Source: CBDFGK01 sp965247075 (lineage in GTDB: Bacteria; Pseudomonadota; Gammaproteobacteria; Pseudomonadales; Halieaceae). From it: DNA of 64,000 nt. Shown in pieces: positions 17,955 through 26,733 of the stretch (within the stretch, counting starts at the first letter, position 1; every line of letters begins with the position of its first letter). The stretch lies in assembly GCA_965247075.1 (NCBI GenBank), contig CBDFGK010000003.1, forward strand, positions 1,302,001 through 1,366,000, read 5' to 3'. A program made the position numbers and the translations under genes. The notes below the pieces were generated by a model. It was not told the origin of the DNA. It did no database searches and saw only the letters and a list, made by a program, of their open reading frames with translations.

Positions 17955-18472
17955 GCCGGGCACCACTGCGGAAACGGGTATTGCAGATTGAGGTGTTGTT
18001 CCAGTGTGTCTGCTAAACGATCCAGCTGCTGTTCGCGAATAGCGGTGCGATCCACTGCCGCCGGACTGCCGGCGCCCTCTACCGGCAGCACCTGGTAAGC
18101 AGCGCCCAGGCGCTGCCAGGATTCCAGCACCGCCCCCATGGTGACAGTCTTGTACTGGTGATAATCGGCAGCGTTGCGGTCCAGCGCGGCTTTGCCGTGA
18201 ATAATTATCTGCGCGGTGGTGTCGGCGCTGGGTTTAAGCAGTACCGGATTCATATCGGTATGGGGCGGGATTCGCGCGGCCTGCGCCTGCAAGGCTTGGG
18301 CTCTGCCTATTTCACCCTGCTCCGGCGTCACCGCGCTGTTAAGCGACATGTTCTGGGGTTTGAAGGGCGCTACGGCTACACCGCGTCGCGCCAATACACG
18401 ACACAGCCCCGCTACCGGCACGCTTTGCCCGGCGTCAGAGGTCGTGCCTTGCACCATCAGCGCCTGCTTCAC
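17951..18472 (-). pseudogene. cobQ: Cobyric acid synthase with internal deletion and mutated P-loop
   Basis: 173 residues against about 480-500 for CobQ. Residues 1-145 match the synthase N terminus: LMVQGTTSDAGQSVPVAGLC, RVLARRGVAVAPFKPQNMSL, EIGRAQALQAQAARIPPHTD, NPVLLKPSADTTAQIIIHGK and LPVEGAGSPA. The sequence then jumps to the extreme C terminus, REQQLDRLADTLEQHLNLQ. About 320 residues, including the glutamine amidotransferase domain with its catalytic Cys, are gone. The P-loop that normally reads GTTSDAGKS has Gln for Lys, so ATP binding is probably lost too. It remains open, starts at a GTG two bases after cobO, and preserves coupling to btuC. Confidence 0.88.
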
Positions 18473-18473
18473 G

Positions 18474-19088
18474 CTAGTAATCGACGCCCTGGCGAGCCTT
18501 TATGCCCTCGCGAAAGGCATGCTTGATATCTTTAACTTCGGCGACGGTGTCCATGGCGTCCTGTAGGGCACAGCCGCCACCGCGGCCGGTGACGACAACG
18601 CTTTGTTCGCGCGGCCGGGCCTTGATGGCATTGACGATTTCCTCTTCGGGCAGGTAGTTATAGGCAATCATGTAGGTCAGCTCGTCCAGTACCACCAGAT
18701 CATAGCTGGGGTCTTCCAGCATCGGTTTGGCCCTGGCCCAGGTTTCCAGCGCGGCGGCAATGTCGCCACTGCGGTCCTGGGTGTCCCAGGTAAAGCCGGT
18801 ACCCATCTGGTAGAGATCCACCTGCGGACATTGATCGCGCAGGTAGATTTCTTCGCCGGAAAGTTGCTCGCCCTTGATGAACTGGATAACACCGATTTTG
18901 TGCCCGTAGCCCAGCGCTCGCATTACCATGCCAAAGGCGGAACTGGATTTACCCTTGCCGTTGCCGGTGAGCAGTACCGCTACGCCGCGTTCCAGGTCGG
19001 CCGCTTCAATATTGGCATCGACCCTGGTTTTTTGCTTTTCCATCGCGTGCTTGTGTTTGGCATCCTTGCGATCACTGGTATCAGACAT
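18474..19088 (-). CDS. cobO: Cob(I)yrinic acid a,c-diamide adenosyltransferase
   Basis: 204 residues from the ATG at 19088. CobO/BtuR/CobA-type enzyme that puts the adenosyl group on corrinoids using ATP. Visible: the P-loop LLTGNGKGKSSSAFGMVMRA (about 40-59), HKIGVIQFIKGEQLSGEE, GTGFTWDTQD, YDLVVLDELTYMIAYNYL (Walker B-like) and VVVTGRGGGCALQDAMDTVA, with the N-terminal HKHAMEKQK segment. It is complete, unlike the cob genes after it, so salvaged cobalamin can still be adenosylated. It lies 10 bases after btuB. Confidence 0.94.
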   Translation of the reverse strand: MSDTSDRKDAKHKHAMEKQKTRVDANIEAADLERGVAVLLTGNGKGKSSSAFGMVMRALGYGHKIGVIQFIKGEQLSGEEIYLRDQCPQVDLYQMGTGFTWDTQDRSGDIAAALETWARAKPMLEDPSYDLVVLDELTYMIAYNYLPEEEIVNAIKARPREQSVVVTGRGGGCALQDAMDTVAEVKDIKHAFREGIKARQGVDY

Positions 19089-19098
19089 GGCAATTCCT

Positions 19099-20964
19099 CT
19101 AGAATTTATAGCGCACACCCGCAGAACCCGCGGCGCCGGAAGTTTTGTAGGTGGGTACTTCCCGGTAGTCCTCGTCCAGCAGGTTTTCGATACGGCCGAA
19201 CACGGTTAATCCCTGCAATACTTCATAGCTGGCATTGAAATCAACCACCGTGTAGTTATCGAGCTCAGTGCCGTCAATATCCTTGGCATCACGCGACAGG
19301 CGAACATTGAGGCTCGTGACCAGCTTATTGTTCAAGCCCTGCCAGTTCAGCCCCAGGTTGGCCAGGTGCTCGGGCCGACGCACGCGGCTGTCACCGTCGT
19401 TGTTCTCGGTATCGTTGTAGGTGTAATTGCCAGCCAGGTTCAGGTTCATGGGCAGCGCCAATTCGGCGATTAGCTCGATGCCGGTGGAGTCCGTGTCGCC
19501 ATTGCTCTGTAAATAGCCCGAGAAATTTACCAGGTCAAAGTAGATTTCGTCACTGATGGTTTGATCGAAGTAGTTGGCTTCCAGGTATAGCCCGGCATCG
19601 GTGTAGTAGGCCACCCCGATGTCAAAGCCCTCGCTTTCCTCTTCCGTTGGGTTGGTGCCGGCGGCTGGCGCATAGGCAAACGGACCGCTGTTATAGGCGA
19701 TTTCATACAGGCTAGGTGCCCGAAAGCCGGTGCCGTAGGCGCCCTTGAGTTTCAATTCGCCAGCGGCGAAATCGACCAGGCAGGCGGTGCTGACGCGATA
19801 AGTGGTGTGATCGTGAAAATCGTCGTTGTCGTCGTAGCGCGCCCCGGCGGTAATAAACATAGAGCTGCCGAAACTGCCCTGGTACTCGAAGAAATAGCCG
19901 TCCTGGTCGCGGTCGCGGTCGACTGAACCATCAACCAGGGTTTCTGTCAGTCGCTCGACACCGTAGACAAAACGCAGCGAGTCATCGGCACTGAAATTTC
20001 CCAGGTAATTAAAGCGTTCAATTTCACCCTCGCTGCCAAAGGCGTATTGGCTCTGGGCGTAGTCTTTGCTGCCAGTTTCGCTGTGGTTGTAGGCGAGCTG
20101 ATGATGGAAACGGCCTCGTTGATAATTCACCATGCCGCGATAGGCTTGCTGTTCGTAGTCGTTTGAGCACTTGTCGGTGGGTGAAAAATCGCCCACGGAG
20201 AAGCAGCTGTCGTAATCGTTACTGCTGTCGACGTCACGACCTATCAGTTCCAGGCTAAAATCATCGTTGATGTTCCAGGCGATACGGCCATGAAAAGTCG
20301 TGTTCCGGTAGCCGTCGTCGTCGCGCAGCAGGGTATCGGTGGTGCGGGCGTTGAAGCCGTCAGTTTCGTAATCGACGGCCGACAGGCTTATTTCAAACTG
20401 CTCTGAGCCCGCACCAACCCTGGCGGCAACTTGTTGGGTGCCGTAGCGACCGGCCTCCGCGCTGACATCGCCGCTGGTGCCACGCTGTGGCGGCGTTGAA
20501 GAAATATTAACCACGCCGCCGGCATCGGCGCCATACATAAAGCCCTGTGGGCCGCGCAGAATTTCAACCCGGCTGATACCCGAACTCATCAGGTGTTCCA
20601 TACGGGTGCCAATTTGCGGTGAGGAGGCATCGGCGATATCTATACCATCCAGGTAAATACGGGTGCGAAAACCCTCTTCGCCACGAATTCTAAGCGCCGA
20701 GGTTTTCCCGGCACCGCCGCTATTGCTCACGCCTATGGCTGGCTGGCTGCGCAGAACTTCCATCAGCGAGCTGAAACCGCGCTGCTGTATTTCTTCGGCG
20801 TTGATTATTGATACAGATGTGCCGACCTGGCGCAACGGCATTTCCACCCGAGATGAGGTGACTATCACCTCTTCCATGCGCGTGGCGGCATCTTGTGCCT
20901 GAACTGATTGGGTGACTGTTGCCAGCAGGGTGACGCCGGCAGAAATTATTCGAAGGTGTTTCAT
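19099..20964 (-). CDS. btuB: TonB-dependent vitamin B12 receptor
   Basis: 621 residues. A signal peptide (IISAGVTLLATVTQSVQAQ) is followed by a TonB-box-like MEEVIVTSSRVE, a plug domain (QVGTSVSIINAEEIQQRGF, LRIRGEEGFRTRIYLDGIDI, RVEILRGPQGFMYGADAGG) and a 22-strand-type barrel. An acidic DRDRDQDGYFFEYQ loop may bind calcium, as in BtuB. It ends with an aromatic residue (GVRYKF) as outer-membrane barrels do. Its assignment to B12 rests on the cobalamin riboswitch upstream and on cobO/btuCDF downstream. Confidence 0.92.
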   Translation of the reverse strand: MKHLRIISAGVTLLATVTQSVQAQDAATRMEEVIVTSSRVEMPLRQVGTSVSIINAEEIQQRGFSSLMEVLRSQPAIGVSNSGGAGKTSALRIRGEEGFRTRIYLDGIDIADASSPQIGTRMEHLMSSGISRVEILRGPQGFMYGADAGGVVNISSTPPQRGTSGDVSAEAGRYGTQQVAARVGAGSEQFEISLSAVDYETDGFNARTTDTLLRDDDGYRNTTFHGRIAWNINDDFSLELIGRDVDSSNDYDSCFSVGDFSPTDKCSNDYEQQAYRGMVNYQRGRFHHQLAYNHSETGSKDYAQSQYAFGSEGEIERFNYLGNFSADDSLRFVYGVERLTETLVDGSVDRDRDQDGYFFEYQGSFGSSMFITAGARYDDNDDFHDHTTYRVSTACLVDFAAGELKLKGAYGTGFRAPSLYEIAYNSGPFAYAPAAGTNPTEEESEGFDIGVAYYTDAGLYLEANYFDQTISDEIYFDLVNFSGYLQSNGDTDSTGIELIAELALPMNLNLAGNYTYNDTENNDGDSRVRRPEHLANLGLNWQGLNNKLVTSLNVRLSRDAKDIDGTELDNYTVVDFNASYEVLQGLTVFGRIENLLDEDYREVPTYKTSGAAGSAGVRYKF

Positions 20965-21069
20965 GATTGAACCTCAATAGCCATACAAGTGGCGACCAAG
21001 GGAGGGAATCCGGGAACTCAATGCGAGAGCATCGAGCAACCTCGTATGAAGCCCTCCGCTCCATCGTTG

Positions 21070-21235
21070 TGTGCATCGGGCTGGTGTCGGGCTCACAGCT
21101 TGCGCTGTATACCGTTGCGGGGGCAGCGGTGGCCTAGAGCCGGAGGCTCTACCACACTTCCCATTTAACCCCGTTAAAACCACGCTGGTAGCTGATTGTG
21201 TGATCTTCCGGGGCACCTGAAGCGGATGCTACAGT
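21070..21235 (-). promoter_or_regulatory. Cobalamin riboswitch
   Basis: Read on the minus strand, the leader has the order of conserved elements of the AdoCbl class: AGGTGCC near 21217, GGGAAGTGTGGT, a hairpin AGAGCCTCCGGCTCT, GGCCACCGCTGCCCCCGCAA (the B12 box region, about 21105-21125), then the hairpin ACAGCGCAAGCTGT, and GAGCCCGACACCAGCCCGAT. It sits about 105 bases before the btuB ATG. Cobalamin binding would reduce expression of the whole coupled operon. The 3' expression platform (20965-21069) was not resolved; a GCATCGAGCAACC region may pair with the aptamer loop. Confidence 0.9.
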
Positions 21236-21295
21236 AGGGCCGAGACCCCGAAAAGTCAACTGGCGGGGTGGGTAGCGGCGGCGAACAACAGGTAT

Positions 21296-21661
21296 ATGGG
21301 AATCGACATCCAGAGGGATATTTTGGGCCTCAAGGGGCAGTGCGTCAATCAGATAAAACTGGACGAGGAGGAGGGACAGCTCGTCATTGGCTGCCGCCGG
21401 GACAGGCGCAGAAAAGCAATTGAAGAACTAAAGGAGAACCGGGCTTTTTTGTGCCTGAGTGCGTGCTGGGATGCAGTTTTTGACGGTACTTTCCGGCCAT
21501 GCAGTCAGTGGCCGCTTGCGTGCGAGCTAAAAAAAGGAAGCCATGGGATGTTGTATTACGGTGACAAGAAGACCACTGTGCGCAATCTAAAGGACGAGTT
21601 GAAAACCGGCACGTTCAAAGCCATGCTAAAACAGCTTGGAATTTCCGAAGCTGAATTATGA
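21296..21661 (+). CDS. ISL3 N-terminus joined to HicA-like toxin C-terminus
   Basis: 121 residues of mixed origin. Residues 1-43 (IDIQRDILGLKGQCVNQIKL, then LVIGCRRDRRRKAI) look like the N-terminus of an ISL3 transposase, the part just before the sequence seen at 8442. The last ~45 residues (KKGSHGMLYYGDKKTTVRNL, then ELKTGTFKAMLKQLGI) match the C-terminal half of HicA, with the GSH catalytic-type motif. The middle is unassigned. HicA is normally about 60-90 residues starting near the RNA-binding fold, so its own N-terminus seems replaced. It lies 28 bases before hicB and may be an inactivated toxin or a chimera. Confidence 0.6.
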   Translation: MGIDIQRDILGLKGQCVNQIKLDEEEGQLVIGCRRDRRRKAIEELKENRAFLCLSACWDAVFDGTFRPCSQWPLACELKKGSHGMLYYGDKKTTVRNLKDELKTGTFKAMLKQLGISEAEL

Positions 21662-21689
21662 TTATTACTAAATATGCCAGGAGCTCACA

Positions 21690-22112
21690 ATGTTTACTTA
21701 TGCTTACAGCGTCAAGCTCACCCCTGACAAAGAAGATGGCGGCTACGTCGTTACATTCTCTGACTGGCCGGAAGCTATTACACAGGGCGATACTATAGAG
21801 GGATGCCTTGCAGAAGCGCAGGATTGCCTGGATGAGGCACTAGCGGGTCGTATCGAGTTAAGCGAGGATATCCCCAAACCCTGTCGGAAAAGCAGGTACA
21901 TGGTTTCACCTAGCTTGCAGATCGCTGTTAAAGCAAGCCTCTATCTCGCCATGAAAGAGCAAAATGTCAGAGTAATCGATTTAGCCAGGCAACTGGAAAT
22001 TGACGAGAAGGCCGTGCGGCGTATGATCGATCCCCGGCATGGAACCAAGTTAGCGGCAATGCAGTCAGCACTCGAAACCCTGGGGAAACACCCCACTCTA
22101 CAAATTGCTTAA
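21690..22112 (+). CDS. hicB: HicB-family antitoxin
   Basis: 140 residues. The N-terminal degraded RNase H-like domain reads YSVKLTPDKEDGGYVVTFSD then PEAITQGDTIEGCLAEAQDC, typical of HicB. The C-terminal half (about 80-130) carries a helix-turn-helix, VRVIDLARQLEIDEKAVRRM, used to repress its own operon. It follows the hicA-like frame by 28 bases with an AGGAG ribosome site before the ATG. It is intact although the toxin frame is chimeric. Confidence 0.88.
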   Translation: MFTYAYSVKLTPDKEDGGYVVTFSDWPEAITQGDTIEGCLAEAQDCLDEALAGRIELSEDIPKPCRKSRYMVSPSLQIAVKASLYLAMKEQNVRVIDLARQLEIDEKAVRRMIDPRHGTKLAAMQSALETLGKHPTLQIA

Positions 22113-22117
22113 CGGTA

Positions 22118-22330
22118 TTAGCCACTACGAGTCTGTCGGGGTTGACCCGAGCGAAGCAGGAGTACATTGCGCCCACTCAAGTACCAACTCCAATTTTTTG
22201 TTTGAACTGCCTCCCAAGGTGCAAAATTGGGTGCCATTGCTCGGGATAAGGCTTCCCTGTCCTTGCGACGCCTGAGCTTTGCCTCATACTCGGCCTGCTC
22301 GGCCTCAAAGCGTTCTTGCGCACGTCGCCG
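22118..22330 (-). pseudogene. Possible transposase fragment
   Basis: Minus-strand sequence with RRRAQERFEAEQAEYEAKLR, a charged helix like that in IS1182/IS5-type transposases. It has no complete domain, merges into IS3 sequence on the other strand, and is only a weak match from memory. Confidence 0.3.
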
Positions 22331-22334
22331 CGGT

Positions 22335-22535
22335 TCCTGGCGGTCGGTAGATGATGTTGAATATGCCACGCTTAACTGGGTGGATTGGTTCAACCATTGT
22401 CGGCGGCTGGAGCCTATCGGCAATACCCCACCAGTGGAAAAGGAATTGGTGTATTATCGCCAACTGGAAGGGTCGGCCAAAGCGGCTTGACGCAAACAAA
22501 CCGGTCGCCGGAAAACCCGCGGCGGTTCAAGTCTC
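22335..22535 (+). mobile_element. 3' end of an IS3-family element
   Basis: The frame ending at 22490 gives VEYATLNWVDWFNHCRRLEP, then IGNTPPVEKELVYYRQLEGS, the C terminus of an IS3-group OrfB integrase. The bases after the stop, around CCGGTCGCCGGAAAACCCGC, resemble the right inverted repeat of IS3-group elements. The catalytic core is missing. The A+T-rich pair of genes begins right after it. Confidence 0.75.
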
Positions 22536-22551
22536 CTAAAGGGAAATATGA

Positions 22552-23565
22552 GTGCTTAAAACAATGATAATGAAAGCCCCAATCATGGGTCTACTGGTAA
22601 GCACTTTTTTTAATGTTGTCGCTCTTCACGCATTTGATATGCAAAGCAATGGCGGCTCTAATTATGCTTGGTACGATATAGATGAAAGCCAGACATCGGG
22701 AAACAGCTGTAGGGAGCCATATGGCATTATTGCCAATTATCATGTGGGTGGAGTCCGAGATACAGTCAAGATTCAACTGGTAAGTATGCGGGACAATCGC
22801 CAGGAAAAGCTGCGTATTCCAATCTATCACATGCGAAATCCAAGCGGTGGTACGATCCTGAATTCAATCAATGGCCAGCTTCAGGATCAAGATGAAGCCA
22901 ACTTGACATTATTTCTGCAAGATATTGTCGCGGCAGGTTTCAACGAGTTGGAGGTTGGTTTTTTCCCTCAAGGATCAAACAACCCCACAATTTGGGATTC
23001 AAATAACTATGGCTGGCAGGAAACGTATTTCCAAGAAAATTGGAACTTCATTTATCGGACACATGATGTGCTTGAGGATGCCGGTATCTCAACACTGCGT
23101 ATTGACTTAATGAATGAGGGTGCTCCTGCTGATAATCAAGCATTAACAAAGCAGTACGTCACAGAATTGTGGTGGAACTACAACAGTATATTTGGCAAAA
23201 GTGACACCATTGGGTTCTCAATTGGAGGCGCGGATAGTGATAGATATAACAATCTCGTAGATGCCCTCAATGAAACAGGATATGGCCTTCCCTATTTGTG
23301 GGGTATACACATCTATGAAGATCTGTTTGACGGCAACCTGGAAGAACTTGATGAGCATATGTCCAATGCCAATGACTCGCGCTCATGGGTAATTGGTGAA
23401 ACCTTCTATGACGATCAATCTGTAAAAGAACATTTCGAAACCTCCTCTATAAGGAGGACTATTTGGCATGTTTACCAGTGGCCACTCACCTCTGATAGAG
23501 GGTGTGATGGGCATGTCGATGTGGGTGTTCCTGTAGACTTTCGATATCTTGGAGGGAGTGAATGA
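22552..23565 (+). CDS. Secreted glycoside-hydrolase-like protein (clan A type)
   Basis: 337 residues from a GTG with AAAGGG about 8 bases upstream; later ATGs (22564, 22570) are possible. A signal peptide (MGLLVSTFFNVVALHAF) is followed by what looks like a TIM-barrel hydrolase. LRIDLMNEGAPADNQ offers the Asn-Glu acid/base pair after strand 4, and SRSWVIGETFYDDQ the nucleophile Glu on strand 7; YLWGIHIYEDLFDG precedes it. This is the clan GH-A plan, but I cannot assign a family. Codon use is A+T-rich and unlike the flanking core genes. It overlaps the sulfotransferase gene by four bases, so the two are an operon between two IS remnants. Confidence 0.6.
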   Translation: MLKTMIMKAPIMGLLVSTFFNVVALHAFDMQSNGGSNYAWYDIDESQTSGNSCREPYGIIANYHVGGVRDTVKIQLVSMRDNRQEKLRIPIYHMRNPSGGTILNSINGQLQDQDEANLTLFLQDIVAAGFNELEVGFFPQGSNNPTIWDSNNYGWQETYFQENWNFIYRTHDVLEDAGISTLRIDLMNEGAPADNQALTKQYVTELWWNYNSIFGKSDTIGFSIGGADSDRYNNLVDALNETGYGLPYLWGIHIYEDLFDGNLEELDEHMSNANDSRSWVIGETFYDDQSVKEHFETSSIRRTIWHVYQWPLTSDRGCDGHVDVGVPVDFRYLGGSE

Positions 23566-24554
23566 TCGAGGCCGTAATCATTCACATAGGGACGGAAAAA
23601 ACCGGGACCACCTCAATTCAGCATTTTTTCCATGAGAATAGAGAGTACTTATTGTCTATGGGGATATATTACCCAACGACACCAATGACCACTAATGGCA
23701 ATCATCGACGACTTGCAACCTATTGCCTCCCGAAGCAAGCGAATGATGAACTCCTTGAAGGACTCGCTGATGATGAGAAAGATGCCTGGAGAGAAAATTT
23801 CAAAAGAGAATTTTCAAAAGAGCTTCAAAAAGTAGCCGATTCCGACACTTCCTATAAAGTGGTTTTATCCTCCGAGCACCTTTGCGTGAGATTGCAAAAC
23901 CCACGAGTTATATCGAATCTCAAAGATCTTTTAACACCCTATTGTAAGACCATGGAGGTGGTTGTTTATCTTAGGCGACAAGATCAACTGGCCGCGAGCC
24001 TCTATACCACAAGGCTTCTTGCCGGTGATACGGGTGAACATCTGCTACCACCCAATCGTAACTCTGCGCGATATAATTATGACTCCCTCCTTAATCGGTG
24101 GGCGCAGGTATTCGGCTCTTCCTGTGTTACACCTAGAGTTTATGCCAAGGGCAGATTGCGAAGTGATGTGGTTGGTGATTTCATGCGCGTCATATGCGGA
24201 GAAACTAAGTTTATTGCAAATATTTACCGTCTTATACTACCTTCCCGGCAAAACCAGTCATTCTCAGTATTTGGCCAATACATTCTACGCCTAATAAATC
24301 TCTGTCAAGCTAAAGGCATATTGTCTCCCGAGAAAGGTTCAGATATGCGCCTGGATTTGAAAAATAGCAAATGGGCATTCCTGCATGGTAAAGGGCGATT
24401 GCCCACCAGAGAGGCTGCCCAGCAATTTTATGATCTGTTTGATGAATCCAATAAAGCTGTAGCTGACAGATGGTTTTACGGTAATTTATTCGATGATGAT
24501 TTCCTTGCATACAGGCCCAGTGGCAACGGAGCCGTGCAAAACGGAAAGACTTAG
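23562..24554 (+). CDS. Sulfotransferase-like protein
   Basis: 330 residues. The N terminus VIIHIGTEKTGTTSIQHFFH is the PAPS 5'-phosphosulfate loop of bacterial sulfotransferases, and TMEVVVYLRRQDQLAASLYT (about 127-146) is the 3'-phosphate-binding segment with the R/S pattern. The rest is helical and poorly conserved. It probably sulfates a carbohydrate, in keeping with the co-transcribed hydrolase-like gene. A+T-rich composition and flanking IS pieces indicate horizontal origin. Acceptor unknown. Confidence 0.8.
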   Translation: MIEAVIIHIGTEKTGTTSIQHFFHENREYLLSMGIYYPTTPMTTNGNHRRLATYCLPKQANDELLEGLADDEKDAWRENFKREFSKELQKVADSDTSYKVVLSSEHLCVRLQNPRVISNLKDLLTPYCKTMEVVVYLRRQDQLAASLYTTRLLAGDTGEHLLPPNRNSARYNYDSLLNRWAQVFGSSCVTPRVYAKGRLRSDVVGDFMRVICGETKFIANIYRLILPSRQNQSFSVFGQYILRLINLCQAKGILSPEKGSDMRLDLKNSKWAFLHGKGRLPTREAAQQFYDLFDESNKAVADRWFYGNLFDDDFLAYRPSGNGAVQNGKT

Positions 24555-24714
24555 GTGTCAGGCCGTGATATCACTGTTCTTTAATCTCTTCGGGTTCTAT
24601 TCCCCGCAGGTAGCGCATCATTCTTTCTGCAATTTCATGGTGGCTTGAAGAGCTGAGCCACCCGCTTATCCCTGAATGTGATTTTGATGGATTACCAACG
24701 AGAGGAAACACCGG

Positions 24715-25056
24715 ATGACTCAGCCTGTACAGAATAATGCGATTTACGATGCAGTGGAACTGCTCAGGGACAATGGTTTTGATGGTCTCGCGGAGGCGGT
24801 TACCGTGCTATTGAATACGGCGATGGTGGCCGAGCGCAGTGAATACCCGGGCGCCCGACCTTATGAGCGCTCAGAAAGCCGCTCCGGCTATGCCAACGGC
24901 TGCAAAGACAAGACAGTAAAGACTCGCCCGGGAGCGTTGCCACTGAAGGTACCCCGGGTCCGGGACTGCGAGTTCTACCCACAGAGACCGCACTGGAGAA
25001 ACGCGAGCGCCACCAGGTGATGGGCATACTGTTCGGCTGGACTACTACGGAGTGAA
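24715..25056 (+). pseudogene. IS256-family transposase, N-terminal fragment
   Basis: The first ~85 residues of an IS256/mutator transposase: FDGLAEAVTVLLNTAMVAER, ARPYERSESRSGYANGCKDK and VKTRPGALPLKVPRVRD. The frame then shifts (CEFYP continues as TALEKRERHQ in another frame) and is cut just before the DUF819 gene. All catalytic residues are missing. With the IS3 end at 22335 it brackets the hydrolase/sulfotransferase pair. Confidence 0.88.
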
Positions 25057-25059
25057 GCA

Positions 25060-26184
25060 ATGATTCCCAATGACAATATTTTTGCCCTGGGCGCGGTGTT
25101 GTTCGGCGTGGCCTGGCTGGCCTTCTGGATAGATACCCACCCCATTGGTAAAAAAACCTCCGGCGTGATCTGGGCACTGGGAATATCGATGTTGTTATCC
25201 AATACCGGCATTATTCCCTTTGGCAGTCCGGCCTATGATTTTGTCGGTGGCACGCTGGTCCCCCTGGCCATACCCCTGCTGTTGCTGAAAGGAGACTTGC
25301 GGCGCATTTTTCGCGAGAGTGGCGGGGTGATGATTTCCTTTGGTATCGCCGGCGCGGCGACGGTAGCCGGGGCCGTAATCGGCTTTCACCTGTTGGACCT
25401 GGGTGAAATCGGGGCCAAGGTGGCGGGCGTTTACACCGGCGGCTGGGTTGGCGGGGCAGTCAACTTCCTGGCCGTGTCCCAGGCGGTAGAGATGACACCA
25501 CAGGAGTTCAGCGTTGCCATCAGCGCCAGTAGCGTGGTGAGTATCACCGCCCTGATGCTCTTGATAGCCATTCCCTCAATTAAGTTGATTACGCGATTGA
25601 TACCGACAGCATTCGAGACCTCGCCTGCCCTGGCGGAGATAGAGCAGGGCAGCAAGGGTGCTCCGGGGCTGCGACTTACCCATATCAGCGGCGCCCTCGC
25701 CCTGAGCTTTATCATCTGCGCCCTGGCACAAGCCCTGGCAGCATGGCTGGACATGAACCAGTACAGCATTCTTTTTATTACCGTGCTGACCATTGTGGTG
25801 GCCAACATTTTCCCCAAAGCAATGGACGCGCTGGAAGGTGAGTTCGAAATGGGTATGTTACTGATGTACCTGTTTTTTGTGGCGGTGGGTGCAGGCACCG
25901 ATGCTGTTTCCTTTATAGCTTCCGCCTTTAATCTTTTTGTCTATGGCATGTTGATTATTCTCATCCACCTGGCGCTGGTGCTGCTGAGCGCTCGCCTGCT
26001 GAAGATCGACCTGGCCGAGGCTATAGTCGCCTCGGCGGCTGCGTTGGTGGGGCCGGCGGTAACTGCCGCCATCGCAACCTCTAAGGGTTGGAAGCACCTG
26101 GTTACCCCGGGCATCATGTGTGGCGTTTTCGGTTATGTGATTGGCACTTTTATTGGTGTTACCGTGACCGGCCTGCTCGGTTGA
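25060..26184 (+). CDS. DUF819 family membrane protein
   Basis: 374 residues with about ten membrane helices. Family phrases: WIDTHPIGKKTSGVIWALG, LVPLAIPLLLLKGDLRRIFR, GVYTGGWVGGAVNFLAVSQA and ALVGPAVTAAIATSKGWKHL. DUF819 (YjcL-like) proteins resemble sodium-coupled carboxylate/amino acid transporters, but the substrate is not established. It starts only three bases after the IS256 remnant ends, so its native upstream region has been lost or replaced. Confidence 0.85.
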   Translation: MIPNDNIFALGAVLFGVAWLAFWIDTHPIGKKTSGVIWALGISMLLSNTGIIPFGSPAYDFVGGTLVPLAIPLLLLKGDLRRIFRESGGVMISFGIAGAATVAGAVIGFHLLDLGEIGAKVAGVYTGGWVGGAVNFLAVSQAVEMTPQEFSVAISASSVVSITALMLLIAIPSIKLITRLIPTAFETSPALAEIEQGSKGAPGLRLTHISGALALSFIICALAQALAAWLDMNQYSILFITVLTIVVANIFPKAMDALEGEFEMGMLLMYLFFVAVGAGTDAVSFIASAFNLFVYGMLIILIHLALVLLSARLLKIDLAEAIVASAAALVGPAVTAAIATSKGWKHLVTPGIMCGVFGYVIGTFIGVTVTGLLG

Positions 26185-26329
26185 GAGGTGCTCGCTGAGG
26201 TTTTCCGGTAGGGGCGCAACACCTACACGCCTACTTCCGTCCACAAATCCTCCCGCTTTAGCAATAAGCTGAGTGTGACCAATATCACGTTATGATGCCT
26301 GAAATCTGAAAATTCTGGCCATTATGTGA

Positions 26330-26730
26330 ACCAGTTCACAGTCGATCCAGGTGGTGCCTGAGGGGCCCTGTTGCCGAACTGACAGCGTTCGATAAGCAGC
26401 GCGCTACCGGTTCCCGACGCACCACTGGCTGACACCAGGCCCAGGCGCTGTTCGCGGCGATAATTCAGGCGCGAGCCCTTATACCGAGTTTTTACCGAGC
26501 GCCTCATCACCCAACAAAAGCAGGGCCGCGCCATCGGCCATTGCCGGTGAATTGCCGGCGGTATGAATGTACTCGATATGATCCAGCTGTGTATTAGCGG
26601 CCAGTTGATACTGGTCCAGGGCCTGGCAGAGGGCTTTTAGCAGGTCATGCGGGCGCAGGTCATGCAGCCCACCGGATTCTTTTGCGCGGGTTCTCGGCGT
26701 CCGAATCGCGTCATAAATAAAGGACAGGCT
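26330..26730 (-). pseudogene. Thiolase remnant downstream of the intact thiolase
   Basis: Immediately after the stop of the 26734 gene the minus strand reads DAIRTPRTRAKESGGLHDLR then PHDLLKALCQALDQ, the N terminus of an acetyl-CoA acetyltransferase. It jumps to YIHTAGNSPAMADGAALLLL, a mid-protein motif that normally lies some 200 residues later, and then, after a stop and frame change, to SGASGTGSALLIERC near the C terminus. The catalytic cysteine region is absent. Confidence 0.75.
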
Positions 26731-26733
26731 GCA

